Positions 62,082 through 64,000 of a stretch of DNA of 64,000 nt are shown piece by piece; positions within the stretch are counted from its first letter, which is position 1; each line of letters begins with the position of its first letter. The DNA lies in NCBI GenBank assembly GCA_963682055.1, contig OY821744.1, forward strand, positions 8,844,835 to 8,908,834, written 5' to 3'. Made by a program: the position numbers and the translations under genes. The notes below the pieces were generated by a model. The model did no database searches and was not told the DNA's origin. It was given only the letters and a program-made list of their open reading frames with translations. Origin of the DNA: Primula veris. Taxonomy: Eukaryota > Streptophyta > Magnoliopsida > Ericales > Primulaceae.

Positions 62082-64000
62082 CTACTGGTAGTACTTCCTT
62101 AGATTGTTGACGTTCCAAGGTCGGTCTACCGGGACGTCGTTGGGAAGACGACCCAACAGGTAGGCCCCGTTCCCTACTGCACCGAGGATTCGATAGGGGC
62201 CTTCCCAATTGGGGCCTAGCTTGCCGTCGGACTGTACCCTGGTGTTGTTGTTTACTTTGCGTAGCACGAGGTCTTCGTCTTGGAAACGTCTGGCGTTCAC
62301 TCTTTTGTTATAGGAACGTCCCAGTTCGTTTTTATATTCGGCGTTACGGATGGCCGCAACCTCTCTTCTTTCGTCGGCATAGTCTAGCTCGAGCCCCATC
62401 ATCTTTTCGTTCAGCCCGTCTCCCACCATGTCCGTCCTTAGAGAAGGAAGCCCGATTTCTAACGGGATGATAGCTTCCATTCCGTAAGTGAGGCTATAGG
62501 GTGTCTGTTGAGTGCCCCGTCTTCTTGTCGTTCGGTAGGCCCATAGGACGTGATGCAGTTCTGCGGCCCATCGTCCTTTGGACTCGTCTAGCCTCTTTTT
62601 GATTCCGTCGAGCACGGTCTTGTTGGATACCTCGGCTTGTCCGTTGCATTGGGGGTACGACGGGGTCGAATAGTAGTTCTTGATGTGATACTTTGCATAC
62701 ATCGCTTTCAATTTGACCCCGGTGAACTGTCCCCCGTTGTCCGCGACGATCGAGTAGGGGATTCCGAATCTGGTGATCACGTCTCTCCAGAGGAAACGTA
62801 TCACTTCGGCCTCCGTTATTTTCGCTAAGGCCACGGCCTCCACCCACTTTGAGAAGTAATCGGTGACCATAAGGAGGAACTTCTTCCCCCCCGGGGCCAC
62901 GGGGAATGGTCCGACGATGTCCATGCCCCATTGTGCAAAGGGCCAGGGCGAGGTCACGCTGCTCATTTTTTGCGCCGGGGCATGGGGTATGGGTGCGTAC
63001 TTCTGACACTTCTCGCACTTGAGCACGAAAGCCTTAGCGTCTTTCTGCATGAGGGGCCACCAATATCCATGGGTTAAGGCTCGGTTGGCCAGCGATCTGC
63101 CCCCGGTATGGCTCCCACACGTTCCTTCGTGAATTTCCTCCATGACCCTTACTACCACGTCGGGGTGGACGCAGAGTAAGTAGGGGCCAGAAAACGATCT
63201 TTTATAGAGCTTGTCGTTGGGAGCTATCCAGAATCCTGGTGCCGTTCTTCTTATTTTCTCGGCCTCTTTCTTATCATCTGGAAGATCACCGGAGCGATGG
63301 TATTCGATTATGGGGTCCATCCAGCTCGGCTCCGGCGGAAGGTCAGTCACCATGTTAATTGTTGCCTTTGCCTCGATGCTAGGCGAAGGGACATATTCTA
63401 TGGTGATGACTCTCTCTTCCTTGTCGCTCATGACCGAGGCTAAGGTCGCTAGTGCATCGGCGTGGGTGTTCTCGTTTCTATTGATGTTGATGATTTCTTG
63501 GCATTCGAAGCTTTGGAGTATTCCGGAAGCGACGGCCACGTAGCTGGCCATTCTCTCGTCCTTCGTCTGAAATTCACCACTGATCTGGCTGCTGACTAAT
63601 TGGGAGTCCGTATGCACCAGTATCTTTTTGATTCCGAGGCTTCGGGCCATTTTTAAGCCGGCGATAACGGCCTCATATTCGGCCTCGTTATTGGTGGCTC
63701 TGAAGCCAAGTTGGATTGACTTCTCGATCACATCCCCTCGTGGAGATCGGAGCACGACGCCGAGGCCGGACCCTTTCTTATTTGCGGCTCCATCCGCGTG
63801 CAAGGTCCAGGTCTCGGGGGCACAACCTGTGATGTCGGGGCATTGAGCCGTCCCAGTGAATTCTGCCACGAAGTCGGCCAGGGCCTGTCCCTTGACGGAC
63901 GTTCGCGGCGCATAGCTGATGTCGTAGGCGTTCAAGTGGCAGGCCCACTTCATCATTCGTCGAGAGAGATCCCCCTTTTGGAGTATTTCTCGCACAGGCT
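62082..64000 (-). CDS. Ty3/gypsy (Tat) polyprotein, C-terminal part: RNase H and integrase (partial)
   Basis: The frame is open at the right edge, so the N-terminal parts are outside the window. Visible in order: the end of the reverse transcriptase/RNase H region (MMKWACHLNAYDISYAPRTS); an additional RNase H (WTLHADGAANKKGSG, NNEAEYEAVIAGL, VHTDSQLV, ENTHADALA); and integrase, with the zinc-binding H-H-C-C region (HEGTCGSHTGG...CEKCQKY) and a DDE core (WGMDIVGPFP, IVADNGGQF, YPQCNGQAEVSN). The C-terminal domain includes LGPNWEGPYRI. About 637 residues are visible with no stop or frameshift, so the copy appears young. The stop lies at 62082, followed by the repeat array. Products would reverse-transcribe and integrate the element. 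Confidence 0.93.
   Translation of the reverse strand, partial: PVREILQKGDLSRRMMKWACHLNAYDISYAPRTSVKGQALADFVAEFTGTAQCPDITGCAPETWTLHADGAANKKGSGLGVVLRSPRGDVIEKSIQLGFRATNNEAEYEAVIAGLKMARSLGIKKILVHTDSQLVSSQISGEFQTKDERMASYVAVASGILQSFECQEIININRNENTHADALATLASVMSDKEERVITIEYVPSPSIEAKATINMVTDLPPEPSWMDPIIEYHRSGDLPDDKKEAEKIRRTAPGFWIAPNDKLYKRSFSGPYLLCVHPDVVVRVMEEIHEGTCGSHTGGRSLANRALTHGYWWPLMQKDAKAFVLKCEKCQKYAPIPHAPAQKMSSVTSPWPFAQWGMDIVGPFPVAPGGKKFLLMVTDYFSKWVEAVALAKITEAEVIRFLWRDVITRFGIPYSIVADNGGQFTGVKLKAMYAKYHIKNYYSTPSYPQCNGQAEVSNKTVLDGIKKRLDESKGRWAAELHHVLWAYRTTRRRGTQQTPYSLTYGMEAIIPLEIGLPSLRTDMVGDGLNEKMMGLELDYADERREVAAIRNAEYKNELGRSYNKRVNARRFQDEDLVLRKVNNNTRVQSDGKLGPNWEGPYRILGAVGNGAYLLGRLPNDVPVDRPWNVNNLRKYYQ

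Larger units (their letters stand above)
57450..64000 (-). mobile_element. Tat-lineage Ty3/gypsy LTR retrotransposon, 3' part (runs off the right edge)
   Basis: The minus-strand order is pol (additional RNase H, integrase), a repeat array, a gene on the opposite strand, then the 3' LTR. Two RNase H-like regions in pol are a mark of the Tat lineage. The GC content is clearly higher than in the flanks. The 5' LTR, gag, protease and most of reverse transcriptase lie beyond 64000, so the target duplication cannot be checked. If the left border is right, its left copy would be CAAAC (57445-57449). Confidence 0.88.

Overview
This is nuclear DNA from a flowering plant, most likely a eudicot. Intergenic DNA is AT-rich, genes are split by many small exons, splice sites are plant-like, and plant-specific families are present (F-box/FBA, MLO, FAR1-type MULE transposase, plant mobile domain, Cassandra, Tat-lineage Ty3/gypsy). 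Nothing in the sequence fixes the species. There are no tRNA genes, CRISPR arrays or bacterial-style operons.

Positions 1-39057 form a genic half with five host genes, all on the minus strand. They are an intact single-exon F-box gene (806-1936); a 22-exon Rab3GAP catalytic-subunit gene (7762-22508); a two-exon gene for a small Cys-rich At4g08330-like protein (24174-26279); a six-exon RPA-interacting protein gene (27733-31850); and a 14-exon MLO gene (33307-39057). I rebuilt the exons from splice signals and protein family conservation. Every model closes in frame: 889, 127, 249 and 493 residues. Introns and spacers hold small non-autonomous DNA transposons (hAT-like, PIF-like, fold-back) and tandem duplications.

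Positions 39058-57449 are a transposon-rich tract. An 840-bp fold-back MULE MITE (39171-40010) lies about 2.9 kb from a roughly 10-kb MULE (42927-52911). Both have perfect 9-bp target duplications and related ends. The large MULE carries two gene units: a broken plant-mobile-domain (PMD) gene, and a transposase reading frame that continues into an OTU-type cysteine protease domain but is now cut by two in-frame stops. It also contains recurring palindromes, a 56-bp minisatellite, telomere-like repeats, a 177-bp tandem repeat and a Cassandra solo LTR with its 5S-rRNA-like segment. Further right, a fold-back element (55282-56689) carries a nested pogo-like MITE that keeps the transposase C-terminus.

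Positions 57450-64000 are the 3' part of a GC-richer Tat-lineage Ty3/gypsy retrotransposon on the minus strand: LTR, then pol (additional RNase H and integrase), running off the right edge. Between pol and the LTR lies a complete three-exon gene on the opposite strand (58670-61344, 833 residues) with its own TATA box, converging on pol across an array of 74-84-bp repeats.
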